DNA of 64,000 bases from Prevotella ihumii (lineage in GTDB: Bacteria > Bacteroidota > Bacteroidia > Bacteroidales > Bacteroidaceae), in assembly GCF_900155655.1 (NCBI RefSeq), contig NZ_LT706987.1:2803395-2867394 (forward strand), written 5' to 3'. The notes beneath the pieces are model-generated. The model was not told the origin of the DNA, did no database searches, and was given only the letters and a program-made list of their open reading frames with translations. Below, one piece after another: positions 1 through 9,320 of this stretch. The translations under genes were made by a program, and so were the position numbers. How positions within the stretch are numbered: position 1 is the stretch's first letter; each line of letters begins with the position of its first letter.

Positions 1-716
1 TATTCCACTTCTAACCCTTCTATGGCATTAATTTCTGCTATAACCCTGCTGTGTGTTTCTTTGATTGTCAGCGAGTTTTGCCATTCGGTGCTGGCTTTCA
101 ATATGCGGTAGATGTTTGGCGCAATAGCACGTTCATCGGCAGCAAGAAGCGAGTTGCGCGAGCTCTTAGCAAGTCCATCTTCATCGCGAATGATAGGACA
201 TTCTACAATCTCTACATCAGCATTGATATAGTCTACCAATCGTTTTACGACAGCTATTTGTTGCCAGTCTTTTTCGCCAAAATAAGCCCTATTAGGACGA
301 ACGATGTAGAACAGACGACTGACAACTTGGCACACTCCGTTGAAATGGCCCGGTCGTTTTTTGCCTTCCATCACAGTGCTTTGTGGTGGAAATTCAAACT
401 GACGAGTATCAGGCATAGGATACATTTCTGCCACAGTAGGAGCAAAGACATATTGAGCTCCGCAGGCTTCGATGAGCTTGCAGTCGGCTTCTAATGTGCG
501 AGGGTATCTGTCGAGGTCGCCTTTGTCGTTAAATTGGGTAGGATTGAGGAACACCGAGACTACTGTAACGGCATTTTCTTTCACACTTCTTTCAATCAGA
601 GATGCGTGTCCTTCATGCAATGCACCCATTGTGGGCACTAATCCTACTTGCTTTCCTTCCTTGCGAACTTCAAATAGTTCGTTTTGTAGATCAACAATGT
701 TTTCGAATACTTTCAT
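1..716 (-). CDS. panC: Pantoate--beta-alanine ligase PanC (3' end outside window)
   Basis: Cytosolic pantothenate-pathway enzyme that condenses pantoate with beta-alanine using ATP. The reading frame is open from ATG at 716 to the window edge (238 codons, C-terminus missing). It shows the family motifs in order: VPTMGALHEGH (ATP-binding HIGH-like), a VVSVFLNPTQF segment, the RPGHFNGV stretch and a later FGEKDWQQ motif. Divergent from the GT5-like gene. In Bacteroidales panC commonly sits beside a glycogen-synthase-like gene and a DUF4270 gene, as here. The identification is secure; only the end is unseen. Confidence 0.95.
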   Translation of the reverse strand, partial: MKVFENIVDLQNELFEVRKEGKQVGLVPTMGALHEGHASLIERSVKENAVTVVSVFLNPTQFNDKGDLDRYPRTLEADCKLIEACGAQYVFAPTVAEMYPMPDTRQFEFPPQSTVMEGKKRPGHFNGVCQVVSRLFYIVRPNRAYFGEKDWQQIAVVKRLVDYINADVEIVECPIIRDEDGLAKSSRNSLLAADERAIAPNIYRILKASTEWQNSLTIKETHSRVIAEINAIEGLEVE

Positions 717-738
717 TTTGAATATCTTCTTTCAGCGT

Positions 739-747
739 GCAAAGTAA
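739..747 (-). promoter_or_regulatory. -7 element of panC promoter
   Basis: On the minus strand TTACTTTGC lies 22 bases before the panC start, close to the Bacteroidota sigma-ABfr -7 consensus TAnnTTTG (second base differs). No clear -33 TTTG is visible at the expected spacing. Confidence 0.5.
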
Positions 748-853
748 CAACAAATTTATCTAAAACACCAATGAATAGTCTAAAAATATGCCAATATTAG
801 TTGAAATAAGTACTATTTCACAAAGAAAAGAGCAGTTTCTCAATATTTTTTCA

Positions 854-861
854 TAACTTTG
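854..861 (+). promoter_or_regulatory. -7 element for the GT5/DUF4270 operon
   Basis: TAACTTTG matches the Bacteroidota -7 consensus exactly. It lies 88 bases upstream of the chosen ATG at 950, which argues against a start nearer 881. The -33 box is not obvious. Confidence 0.6.
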
Positions 862-949
862 CAAAAGATAGGCTTGATATTTGGTAAAACAGAAGTTAGC
901 TTTATGCGCCATTATTGAGTTATATCTTGCAATCAAAAAGTTATTTAGA

Positions 950-1762
950 ATGGGAAAGAAAGTATTGTTCATCAATCAAGAAATCTCACCGTATGTACCG
1001 GATTCTGAGATGTCACTCTTTGGGGCTAATATGCCTCGCGAAATGCAAGATGCAGGTTTTGAAATCCGTACATTTATGCCTAAGTGGGCAGCTATCAATG
1101 AACGACGTGGTCAACTTCACGAGGTGATACGCTTATCGGGTATCAACTTAATCATAGACGATATCGATCACCCATTGATAATCAAGGTGGCAAGTATTCC
1201 GCAAACCCGCATACAGGTTTATTTCATTGATAATGAGGACTATTTTCAGAAGCGTGCGGCAATGACAAAGGACGAGTTGGGAAACGACTATCCTGACAAT
1301 GGCGAACGTGCCATATTCTTTGCACGTGGCGTATTGGAAACTGTGAAGAAGTTAAGATGGGCACCAGACATTATTCACTGTCAAGGTTGGATGTCGGCAG
1401 TTGTACCTTTTTATGTAAAGACAGCATATCACGACGAGCCACAGTTTGCCAACTCGAAGGTTATCACTTCGCTTTTCTCGGAGCAACCACACGATAGCCT
1501 TGGTTCAAACTTTAAGCGTTGTTTGGAATTTCGCAGCGCAGAAGCAAAGATGCTTGATAAATATGGTGATAACTTTGACTTTATTGAACTCGGAAAATTG
1601 GCTTTAGACTATTCTGATGGTATTATTAAAACAAGCGATAAGGTAAATAAAGACCTCATAAATTACGCTTCTGAAATTAATATTCCTATGATACAACAGC
1701 CTCAAGACCAAGGCGATATAAAAGCAAAGTACACAGAGTTTTACAATAATATACTCGGATGA
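950..1762 (+). CDS. GT5 glycogen/starch synthase-like protein, N-terminal domain only
   Basis: 270 residues starting MGKKVLFINQEISPYVPDSE, which resembles the N-terminal Rossmann half of GT5 glycogen synthases. The usual KxGGLxD ADP-glucose loop is replaced by SEMSLFGANMP, and the C-terminal GT-B domain is absent (full enzymes have about 470-480 residues). A WAPDIIHCQGW segment matches the family's conserved D-[IV]-[IV]-H-x-H/Q-x-W. The half-size form recurs in Bacteroidales beside panC. The start at 950 is preferred over in-frame upstream codons because it gives a typical N-terminus. It overlaps the next gene by 4 bases. Glucan synthase activity is doubtful; the role is unknown. Confidence 0.8.
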   Translation: MGKKVLFINQEISPYVPDSEMSLFGANMPREMQDAGFEIRTFMPKWAAINERRGQLHEVIRLSGINLIIDDIDHPLIIKVASIPQTRIQVYFIDNEDYFQKRAAMTKDELGNDYPDNGERAIFFARGVLETVKKLRWAPDIIHCQGWMSAVVPFYVKTAYHDEPQFANSKVITSLFSEQPHDSLGSNFKRCLEFRSAEAKMLDKYGDNFDFIELGKLALDYSDGIIKTSDKVNKDLINYASEINIPMIQQPQDQGDIKAKYTEFYNNILG

Positions 1763-3198
1763 AATCAAAACTTTTAATGCTTGCCTTAGTGCTATGCACC
1801 TTTGGCATCATCTCGTGCGACGATACAACCAACGAACTTGGAGGTTCGCTCACAGGAGAAGTAGACAATTTGAAGATAAAGGCTGATACATTTAATGTCG
1901 GTTCGAAAAGTATCTTTGCACCAGATATGATTGCTCATTCGTCAAGAGGTTTTCTTGGACAAGTGAAAGACCCTGAAACGAATACTTATATCACTGCTAA
2001 TTATATGTCACAGTTCAACGTGCTCAAGAATTATCAGATGATTGACAACCAAAAGATAGTAAGCAGAGATGCTGAAGATAAGGTTGTGGCAGATTCGTGC
2101 CAACTTATTCTGTATTACAACAATCACTATGGCGACTCGACAGCCCAGCTGAAGATGACTGTTTACGAACTCCAAAAGCCTGTGGAAGAAGGTCGCATAT
2201 ATCCTTCATCGTTCAGTCCGTTGGCGGAAGGATATGTCAGAAATGGTGGAATAGCTGTTGAACAGAGTTATACGCTCAGTGCTGCCAATATTTCGGATAG
2301 CCTTAAAGCAGATAAAAAATATGCTCCACATATCCGTGTGAAGATGTATGGCGCATATACGGACAAGAGTGGCACAACCTACAATAACTATGGTACTTAC
2401 ATAATGCGTAAGTATTATGAAAATCAAGCGAACTTTCGAAATGCTTATCAGTTCCTTCACGAAGTGTGTCCTGGATTCTTTTTTAAGATTACAAGTGGCT
2501 TAGGCTCTATGGCGCAAGTATCTGCTGCCCAATTGGTAGTGTTCTATCGCTATAAAGATGGTGAGAAAATAAAGAATGGAACAACAAGTTTTACGGGTAC
2601 TGAAGAGGTGTTGCAGCTTACCAACTTTGATGTAGATCAGACACAAATGCAACGCTTAGCAAACATACAAGGTAGCTCTTACATCAAGACACCAGCAGGT
2701 TTGTTCACCGAGTTTACACTTCCTATTGCTGAAGTTTTGCGTGGACACGAGACAGACACCATCAATTCGGCTAAGATAGAACTAAAGCGAATGATTAATG
2801 AGACGAACAGTGCTTATACATTGGACGTTCCAAAACATCTCTTGATATTACCTTCAGATAGTTTGGCATCATTCTTTAAGAAAGGTAAAAACATTGACAA
2901 CAAGACCTCGTATATAGCTCATTACGATGCAAGTGCTAACAACTATGTGTTCAACAACATTGCAGGCATTGTAAATCTTTTTGCAAAGACACGCAACACT
3001 GCAAGTAATACAGCCAATTGGGGCAAGGTTGTAGTTGTTCCTGTTGATGTTCACACCACCAAAACAAGTGATGGACAAACTGCAATCAATAAGATTTCGC
3101 TCTTTATGGGCTTGTCGTCTGCGAAGTTATTAGGCGGTGATGCAGCCACGGGAAATATCAAAATGTCGGTTGTTTATAGCAAATTCAATGGCAGATAA
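1759..3198 (+). CDS. DUF4270 family lipoprotein
   Basis: 479 residues with a lipoprotein signal (hydrophobic run ending in GIISC, lipidated Cys about residue 20). The mature part matches the DUF4270 family by its opening pattern (DTTNELGGS..., then DTFNVGSKSI) and by a later LPIAEVL region. The start ATG overlaps the stop of the GT5-like gene (ATGA), so the two are translationally coupled. Probably exported and anchored in the envelope. Its function is not established; the recurrent pairing with the GT5-like gene suggests a shared process. Confidence 0.85.
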   Translation: MKSKLLMLALVLCTFGIISCDDTTNELGGSLTGEVDNLKIKADTFNVGSKSIFAPDMIAHSSRGFLGQVKDPETNTYITANYMSQFNVLKNYQMIDNQKIVSRDAEDKVVADSCQLILYYNNHYGDSTAQLKMTVYELQKPVEEGRIYPSSFSPLAEGYVRNGGIAVEQSYTLSAANISDSLKADKKYAPHIRVKMYGAYTDKSGTTYNNYGTYIMRKYYENQANFRNAYQFLHEVCPGFFFKITSGLGSMAQVSAAQLVVFYRYKDGEKIKNGTTSFTGTEEVLQLTNFDVDQTQMQRLANIQGSSYIKTPAGLFTEFTLPIAEVLRGHETDTINSAKIELKRMINETNSAYTLDVPKHLLILPSDSLASFFKKGKNIDNKTSYIAHYDASANNYVFNNIAGIVNLFAKTRNTASNTANWGKVVVVPVDVHTTKTSDGQTAINKISLFMGLSSAKLLGGDAATGNIKMSVVYSKFNGR

Positions 3199-3319
3199 TT
3201 TCTTAGAAAAGCGTTATCAAGACTACGAAGCGAGGAAAGCAGAGTGGCTTAGACGCAAGAAACATAAAAAGAAGGTGGTTCAACGACGGATTATAAAACC
3301 TGAAGACGAGTCACTATAA
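3188..3319 (+). CDS. Small basic conserved protein (43 aa)
   Basis: Begins MADNFLEKRYQDYEARKAEW and continues into a lysine/arginine-rich tail (RRKKHKKKVVQRR). The MADN[FY]LEKR opening recurs in short Bacteroidales proteins, some of them mislabelled dehydrogenase in databases. It overlaps the DUF4270 gene by 11 bases and is followed by a terminator, so it is the last gene of that operon. The charge suggests nucleic-acid or ribosome contact, which is inference only. Confidence 0.6.
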   Translation: MADNFLEKRYQDYEARKAEWLRRKKHKKKVVQRRIIKPEDESL

Positions 3320-3391
3320 GCGCAATGAAAATGTGTTGTAAGCGATAAACCTTTGCGCTTACACATCTTAAAAAATATAAAATCAGATGAT

Positions 3392-3431
3392 AATGGCAAG
3401 GAAAAGCATTTATTTTCCTTGCCATTTATTG
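3392..3431 (+). terminator. Rho-independent terminator of the GT5/DUF4270 operon
   Basis: Perfect 14-bp inverted repeat AATGGCAAGGAAAA / TTTTCCTTGCCATT around a 7-base loop, followed by a T-rich run. Confidence 0.75.
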
Positions 3432-3508
3432 TTTGGCACACCATTTGCAATAATAAAGAAAACGACTTTATAAAAGTTGTAGACGAATAAAAGAAAGATT
3501 TTAGGACA

Positions 3509-6037
3509 ATGATAAATCAATTTTCACCCAAGGTGTCAGAAGTATTAGCTTTCAGTAGGGAAGAGGCAGAACGATTGGCGAGCCAGTCGGTTGGCCCCGA
3601 ACACATCCTATTGGCAATACTTCGTGAAGATAATGTTGATATTTCGAATATGATGAATACGCTTCAAATGGATTTGGAGCGTGTAAAACACGACTTAGAA
3701 GATAAGGTTCGCAACGAAATAGGTAGCGAAAGAATGCTCTCTACAGATATGATTTTGAACGAGAGAGCCAATAATATACTCAAATTAGCAGTACTCGAAG
3801 CACGTAGTCAGCGCACCCAAACTGTAGATTTGCCACACGTTTTGTTGGCAATACTTCACGACTCGGTGAACAATGGTGCAAAGCAAGTGTTGGAAAGTAA
3901 CAACCTTGACTACCAAACTGCCCTCTCTCATCTCCAACCACAGCACAATGCGATACAAGACGGAATAGGAATGGCAGGCGAAGACGAGGAGGAAGACGAC
4001 CCAATATTGGGTGGTGCTAATGCAAACAATGGAACTGCCAAAGCGACACAAAGCAAGAGTGCAAAGTCGAAAACTCCTGTATTAGACAATTTTGGCACAG
4101 ACCTTACTCTTGCTGCATCGGAAGGAAAACTCGATCCTGTGGTAGGACGCGAGAAAGAAATTCAACGTGTGAGCGAGATACTTGGTCGTAGGAAGAAGAA
4201 CAACCCTATCCTTATAGGCGAACCTGGTGTAGGTAAGAGTGCCATTGTGGAAGGATTGGCACAACTCATTGTACGTAGAATGACCTCTCCAATCCTTTTC
4301 AATAAGCGAGTTGTTACCCTTGATATGACAGCCGTTGTAGCAGGAACAAAATATCGCGGACAGTTTGAAGAGCGTATTCGTGCATTGATAAAGGAAATAG
4401 AGCAAAATCCTGATATTATCATTTTCATTGATGAAATTCATACCCTCATCGGTGCAGGTTCAACTCCAGGGTCTATGGACGCTGCCAACATATTGAAACC
4501 CGCCCTTGCTCGTGGTACAATACAATGCATCGGTGCAACCACAATTGATGAATATCGCAAGTCGATAGAGAAAGACGGTGCGTTGGAGCGTCGTTTCCAA
4601 AAAGTTATGGTAGAGCAAACTACCGCTGAAGAGACCTTGCAGATACTCCAAAACATCAAAGAACGTTACGAGGCACACCACCACGTTACCTATACTGACG
4701 AGGCAATTCGTGCGTGTGTCAAGTTGACAGAGCGATATGTCACCGACCGTGCGTTCCCCGATAAGGCTATTGACGCTATGGACGAAGTGGGTTCACGTGT
4801 ACATCTTCAGAATGCACAGATACCTAAAGAGATAGTAGAGATACAAAAGCAGATAGAAGAAGCACAAGAAAAGAAAAATTCTGCTGTACAAAATCAGAAT
4901 TTTGAACTTGCTGCAAGCTTCCGTGACCGCCAAACTGAATTGGAGAAAACACTCAACGAAGCACAAAAACGTTGGGAGCGTGGCGAGGTGAACGACCGAG
5001 TAGAGATACACGAAGACAAGGTTGCTGATGTTATTTCGATGATGACAGGCGTGCCTGTACAGCGTATGCAAGAAGGCGAAGGATTGCGCCTAAAGACGAT
5101 GGGCGACCAACTTCGCCAACAGGTAATAGCACAAGACGGAGCTATCGAAAAGATGGTGAAGGCTATTCAGCGCAATCGTGTAGGACTGAAAGACCCTAAT
5201 CACCCTATCGGTGCATTTATGTTTCTTGGCCCTACAGGTGTAGGTAAAACATACTTAGCCAAGAAGTTAGCCGAAATAATGTTTGGTTCTTCCGACTCGC
5301 TTATTCGAATAGATATGAGCGAATACACCGAGAGTTTCAATACCTCACGCCTCATTGGTGCACCTCCAGGGTATGTGGGATATGATGAGGGAGGTCAACT
5401 TACAGAGCGTGTACGCCGTCACCCATATTCTATAGTGTTGTTGGACGAAATAGAAAAGGCACACGGCAATGTATTCAATATGTTGTTGCAAGTGCTGGAC
5501 GAAGGTCGTTTGACAGATGGCAATGGACGTTTGATAGACTTCCGCAATACCATCATCATTATGACTTCGAATGCAGGTACTCGCCAGCTCAAAGAATTTG
5601 GGCAGGGCGTGGGCTTTACAGCGTCAAATCTTAACGGACTTTCGCACAGCGCAACCGATAAAGAGCGTGCACGTGCTATTGTTCAGAAGAGCCTTAGCAA
5701 GCAGTTTGCTCCTGAATTTTTGAACCGATTAGATGAGATTATCACCTTTGATCAGCTCGACCTTGAAGCCATTAAGAAGATAATCGACATTGAACTTGCA
5801 GGTCTTTTCAAGCGTGTCAATGCCCTTGGCTATCAGCTCACCATTACCGACAAGGCAAAAGAGTTTGTGGCAACAAAGGGATACGATGTGCAGTTTGGTG
5901 CTCGTCCGCTGAAGCGTGCTATCCAAAACTACATAGAAGATGGCATCAGCGAGCGTATTCTTTCGGGCGAACTCCACGAAGGTGATACCATTGCAATAGG
6001 CAAAAATCCTAATGCAGAATTGCTCACCTTCAAGTAA
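3509..6037 (+). CDS. clpC: ATP-dependent Clp protease ATPase subunit ClpC
   Basis: HSP100 unfoldase that delivers proteins to ClpP. 842 residues: a double Clp N-domain (about 1-145), an acidic linker (EDEEEDD), AAA module 1 with Walker A GEPGVGKS (about 237) and Walker [10 protein letters not shown], a middle region containing a UVR-like motif ([17 protein letters not shown], about 460), AAA module 2 with Walker A GPTGVGKT (about 573) and VLLDEIEKA, and a C-terminal D2-small domain. The short middle domain with UVR favours ClpC over ClpB. Transcribed alone, with a strong terminator after the stop. Confidence 0.95.
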   Translation: MINQFSPKVSEVLAFSREEAERLASQSVGPEHILLAILREDNVDISNMMNTLQMDLERVKHDLEDKVRNEIGSERMLSTDMILNERANNILKLAVLEARSQRTQTVDLPHVLLAILHDSVNNGAKQVLESNNLDYQTALSHLQPQHNAIQDGIGMAGEDEEEDDPILGGANANNGTAKATQSKSAKSKTPVLDNFGTDLTLAASEGKLDPVVGREKEIQRVSEILGRRKKNNPILIGEPGVGKSAIVEGLAQLIVRRMTSPILFNKRVVTLDMTAVVAGTKYRGQFEERIRALIKEIEQNPDIIIFIDEIHTLIGAGSTPGSMDAANILKPALARGTIQCIGATTIDEYRKSIEKDGALERRFQKVMVEQTTAEETLQILQNIKERYEAHHHVTYTDEAIRACVKLTERYVTDRAFPDKAIDAMDEVGSRVHLQNAQIPKEIVEIQKQIEEAQEKKNSAVQNQNFELAASFRDRQTELEKTLNEAQKRWERGEVNDRVEIHEDKVADVISMMTGVPVQRMQEGEGLRLKTMGDQLRQQVIAQDGAIEKMVKAIQRNRVGLKDPNHPIGAFMFLGPTGVGKTYLAKKLAEIMFGSSDSLIRIDMSEYTESFNTSRLIGAPPGYVGYDEGGQLTERVRRHPYSIVLLDEIEKAHGNVFNMLLQVLDEGRLTDGNGRLIDFRNTIIIMTSNAGTRQLKEFGQGVGFTASNLNGLSHSATDKERARAIVQKSLSKQFAPEFLNRLDEIITFDQLDLEAIKKIIDIELAGLFKRVNALGYQLTITDKAKEFVATKGYDVQFGARPLKRAIQNYIEDGISERILSGELHEGDTIAIGKNPNAELLTFK

Positions 6038-6114
6038 ATACGTGTGGAATATGCTGTGCGTCACAGATAAATAAGACCTTTTGGCTATTTATCGTTAATA
6101 AGTTTATAGAAAGC

Positions 6115-6152
6115 AAAACGCTCAGAGGTGTTAAGACTCTGAGCGTTTTTTA
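6115..6152 (+). terminator. Terminator after clpC
   Basis: Perfect 13-bp stem AAAACGCTCAGAG / CTCTGAGCGTTTT with a 9-base loop, continuing into TTTTTATTTATT. Confidence 0.85.
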
Positions 6153-6161
6153 TTTATTATA

Positions 6162-6354
6162 GGCTGGTTCTATAAATTACCACCGCATATAGTCATTAAA
6201 TTTTTATGAAATACGTTTTGTTATCTTTTGGCTTCTTTTGGGTTCAAAATGTAAGTTCGTTCAGTCGTGTAGCTCGCTACACTCCTTCACGCTCTTGCAT
6301 TTTGACCTCAAAAATAAGCTCAAAATCTAACAAAGCTAATTTATAGAATCAGCC
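6162..6354. mobile_element. MITE-A copy 1 (193 bp, TSD TATA)
   Basis: Starts GGCTGGTTCTATAAATTA and ends TAATTTATAGAATCAGCC (18-bp terminal inverted repeats, one mismatch). Flanked by direct TATA at 6158-6161 and 6355-6358. No coding capacity. Nearly identical to the copy at 43365. Confidence 0.85.
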
Positions 6355-6402
6355 TATATAGAATAGAAAGAGAAGAACTCTTATTTTGTTTCTTTCATTT
6401 AA

Positions 6403-6545
6403 GAATGTTCTATTTTTCTTTTTCCCATCTTTTGAGAGCCATACATCTATCTTTGAAAAGCAAAACATATATGTTTGGCAATGCCAAAGTTGAACTTTGA
6501 GACGGTGAAACATATATGTATTGGAATGTGTAGATAACAACCTTG
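6403..6545 (+). repeat. Phased-palindrome repeat R, copy 1
   Basis: Begins near a TTCTATTTTTC tag, then has the palindromes AAAACATATATGTTTG, CCAAAGTTGAACTTTG and AAACATATATGTATT at 22-23-bp spacing with G-rich 6-7-bp spacers. It is followed by a third palindrome type, GATAACAA-CC-TTGTTATC. Lies between the convergent clpC and FHA genes. A further TTGTTCTATTTTTCC tag is at 6597. Confidence 0.8.
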
Positions 6546-6668
6546 TTATCAGCAAGATACAGTTTTGTCTTTGAAAATAGATGTCTTGCTTCGCTTTGTT
6601 CTATTTTTCCTTGTTCACTTGTTTCGTTATTAGCGAAAAATAGATAAAAATAGCTTAGCAAAGCTGTG

Positions 6669-7211
6669 TTATTCTTCGCCTTCTTCAGCGTGTGTATAAA
6701 GAATTACGCTTGTAGCACCAATAGTAAAGAGTGTTCCGTGCTCAATAACACGTTGCTCTGTATCGCCAAGAATTTGATTATCTACAAACGTTCCTGTGTA
6801 CGAAGGTCCGTCTTTCAATACATATTTTAGGTTACCCTTCTTATCCTTCGATACCGTGATAGAGCAGTGTGTCATATCCACACTTGGGTCTACCGTTTCT
6901 ATTGGACAATTGATAGGGTTACCCTTTTGGTATCTTCCGATGGTATTTACACCCCAATGAAGCGGAATAATTTGCTTGTAGTGGAAACAGTTTTCTATTA
7001 CGTGTATTGCTCCGTATTCAGTTTCTTCGTCCTGATTTTCAGGTGTTTCGGCTGCCTCCTTTTGTGTTTTGTGCAGTTTTGACACACCTATTCTAATGCC
7101 AAACTGCTTGCTACAATTGGGACATTCGAATACTAAACGTTGACCTGACTGATATTTCTTTTCATCAAAGGTGATGAAATTATCGCATTTTGGGCATCTT
7201 ACTCGCTTCAT
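6669..7211 (-). CDS. Zinc-ribbon plus FHA-domain protein
   Basis: 180 residues. The N-terminus has a CxxC..CxxC zinc ribbon (Cys6, Cys9, Cys30, Cys33; MJ0042-like). Residues about 85-170 form a forkhead-associated fold (IGRYQ...THCSI...G-T-FVDNQ), which binds phosphothreonine peptides. Cytosolic, no signal peptide. It begins 6 bases after the stop of the upstream HU/SPOR gene, so the two are co-transcribed. A phospho-signalling adaptor is likely; its partner kinase is not in the window. Confidence 0.85.
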   Translation of the reverse strand: MKRVRCPKCDNFITFDEKKYQSGQRLVFECPNCSKQFGIRIGVSKLHKTQKEAAETPENQDEETEYGAIHVIENCFHYKQIIPLHWGVNTIGRYQKGNPINCPIETVDPSVDMTHCSITVSKDKKGNLKYVLKDGPSYTGTFVDNQILGDTEQRVIEHGTLFTIGATSVILYTHAEEGEE

Positions 7212-7217
7212 AAAATC

Positions 7218-8201
7218 TTATTTTCCTATTTCTAACACCCAAGCCTGCTTAAAGTTGGCGTTGCTTCTTAGTGTGTTCAAGTGGTCAACAGCCTTTTGTG
7301 CTGTTGCATATTCTCCGTACAAAACCTTTGTGCTGCTTGAGCCAACATAGACGTGTGCTTTGGTAAAACCATTCTTTTGTAGTTGCTTTACAAAGGCGTT
7401 GGCATTGTTGGTAGTGACGTGACTTGCCAATACTATTGTCCAATAGTGCTTGCTTTTTGCCTCTGTTTTGTTGCTCACCTTTTGTACAGGGGTAGGGTGG
7501 AATGCAGTGTTGCTGTCCGAAACTTCGCTCGAATCAAACAAGTTGGCAAACATTCCGCTTTTTACGGTTTGGTCATTCAGCCCGTGTTGGGTCTGCGAAG
7601 CAAAGCCAGCAATAAATATAAAGGCAATGATGGCAGCAGCTACCGATACTTCTTTAATGGCTTTTAGGCTCACACTTAGTCGCTTTTCGCCTTGCTTATT
7701 GGTATCTATGCTTATTATTTTGGCTTTTGTTGGCTCTTCTTCTATTGTGGTTTCAACAATAGCGACAGGTTCTTCTGCCTTTGTAATAGTAGCTATTTCG
7801 TAGCTATTCAGGGCATAGAACTGTGGTGTAAGTAAGCCTCCTTCGTATGGTTCGAAAAGTATTTTGCTGCTATCGGTCTTGGTCAAACGCCCAAGTCCAT
7901 TAAGCTCGATACTTCCTTCCTCGTCCAATACTTTATTAATATGGTCTACTTCATCTTCTATCCTTTGCATTGCTTCGGGATAGCTTACATCATAGGCCTC
8001 AATATAACTTTGCGCTAAGAGCGAATCGTTCAATCTTAGTACAGGGTTAAATCCAATGGTGCGAAATGGGGGGAGGAACAAACGGTCGGATATATCGTAG
8101 CGTGCCTCCGCAAAATGTGCAACGAAGCCGCCTAAACCAGGAACAATGACACAGTCATTTTCCAACAAAAGAATTTCGATATGTCGATCGATATTTATCA
8201 T
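7218..8201 (-). CDS. HU/CCDC81-type, single-TM, SPOR-domain envelope protein
   Basis: 327 residues from ATG at 8201 (MINIDRHIEILLLEND, the family's usual start; an earlier in-frame start would add an atypical 22-residue leader). Residues 1 to about 130 match the HU-CCDC81 double domain (VIVPGLGGFVAHF, then ELNGLGRL). One membrane helix lies near 186-205 (AAAIIAFIFIAGFA), followed by a periplasmic linker and a C-terminal SPOR domain (HYWTIVLASHV...AWVLEIGK) that binds denuded peptidoglycan glycans. Likely acts at the division site. First gene of a pair with the FHA protein. Confidence 0.8.
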   Translation of the reverse strand: MINIDRHIEILLLENDCVIVPGLGGFVAHFAEARYDISDRLFLPPFRTIGFNPVLRLNDSLLAQSYIEAYDVSYPEAMQRIEDEVDHINKVLDEEGSIELNGLGRLTKTDSSKILFEPYEGGLLTPQFYALNSYEIATITKAEEPVAIVETTIEEEPTKAKIISIDTNKQGEKRLSVSLKAIKEVSVAAAIIAFIFIAGFASQTQHGLNDQTVKSGMFANLFDSSEVSDSNTAFHPTPVQKVSNKTEAKSKHYWTIVLASHVTTNNANAFVKQLQKNGFTKAHVYVGSSSTKVLYGEYATAQKAVDHLNTLRSNANFKQAWVLEIGK

Positions 8202-8675
8202 CGTGTGCAAATTTAGACAAATTTCGGTAAAGTGCCAAACCATTTTTCTTAAAAGTATGCTAAGCATTAGAAATAGTTATCATTCCTTTTTTATTCAAAT
8301 TATATTTAATATCTTTGCCATAATGATGGAATTTTGTGTATCAATAATTGGATATGGAAAATTCTCTCTTTGCCAAAAGAATAGTGCCAGAGAAACTTTT
8401 GGTGTTACACTTGAAAGTGACAAAAATCAACGAGAAAAGGTATATGATTTATCATATTTATTAGACGAAGCCTTGGAGAAAATGATTTAATATATTACCT
8501 TTGCATAAGATAGACTGCACTCGGCAATTTACAAGTAAGTTTGTATTGCGCTCGTTTACGCTATCTTTGCATTAAAAGAATTGAACTTTAATACTTTAGA
8601 TGTTAACATATTCTATTTATATTAAGGTTCGCAAGATTGCAATTTTTTAAATATTAGAATAAAAGACATATAGAT
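8202..8675. other. Intergenic region with three promoter-like elements
   Basis: Between divergent genes. It contains -7 type boxes on the plus strand at 8310-8317 (TATCTTTG), 8496-8503 (TACCTTTG) and 8562-8569 (TATCTTTG, with TTTG at 8540-8543, spacing 18). The last probably drives rfbC with a leader of about 100 bases. A 55-codon frame at 8323-8490 has its ATG only 5 bases after the first box and is not called as a gene. Confidence 0.45.
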
Positions 8676-9227
8676 ATGGAATATAAGAAGACTGAAATAG
8701 ACGGTGTTTGGATTATCGAACCAAAGGTGTTTAGCGATGCACGTGGCTACTTTTATGAAGCGTGGAAGCAAGCAGAGTTTGACGAGAATATTGGCTATCA
8801 CGTAGACTTTATTCAAGACAATGAATCTAAATCAAGCTATGGTGTGTTGCGTGGCTTGCACTATCAGAAGGGTGAATTCTCGCAAGCTAAACTTGTGCGT
8901 GTATTGCGTGGAAAGGTGCTTGATGTAGCTGTTGACTTGCGCAAGGATTCGCCTACATTGGGCAAGTATGTAGCTGCGGAATTGTCTGACGAAAACAAAC
9001 GCCAATTCTTTATCCCTCGTGGTTTTGCTCACGGCTTTTTGGTGTTGAGCGACGAAGCAGTGTTTACTTATAAGGTAGACAATGTGTATGCGCCACAAAG
9101 CGAAGCAAGTATCAAGTGGAATGATGAGACCATTGGCATTGATTGGGGAATGAATGAAGGCGATGTATTGCTTTCGGAGAAGGACTTGACCAAGGCTTTG
9201 GCGTGGAAAGATGCCGACCTTTTCTAA
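8676..9227 (+). CDS. rfbC: dTDP-4-dehydrorhamnose 3,5-epimerase RfbC
   Basis: 183 residues, the normal family length. Cytosolic cupin-fold enzyme of dTDP-L-rhamnose synthesis. Conserved elements: SDARGYFYEAW near the start, catalytic His62 in VLRGLHYQ, basic K72, PRGFAHGF (His119) and Tyr132 in the strand FTYKV. rfbA, rfbB and rfbD are not adjacent, so the pathway is dispersed. Stands alone with its own upstream promoter. Confidence 0.95.
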   Translation: MEYKKTEIDGVWIIEPKVFSDARGYFYEAWKQAEFDENIGYHVDFIQDNESKSSYGVLRGLHYQKGEFSQAKLVRVLRGKVLDVAVDLRKDSPTLGKYVAAELSDENKRQFFIPRGFAHGFLVLSDEAVFTYKVDNVYAPQSEASIKWNDETIGIDWGMNEGDVLLSEKDLTKALAWKDADLF

Positions 9228-9320
9228 GCTATCAGTTGATAATAAAAGATGCAAACATTAAGCATAGAATAAACGTTGTTATATCTCTATGTTGTATTTC
9301 TTTAATATTGATAGTGTAAA

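Noticed and set aside
881..949. Longer N-terminus for the GT5-like protein
   Set aside because: The extra residues are hydrophobic-random and the family starts at MGKKVLFINQE; the promoter lies immediately upstream.
8323..8490. A 55-codon frame with a promoter-like box
   Set aside because: The ATG lies 5 bases after the -7 box, the sequence resembles no family, and composition matches the intergenic surroundings.
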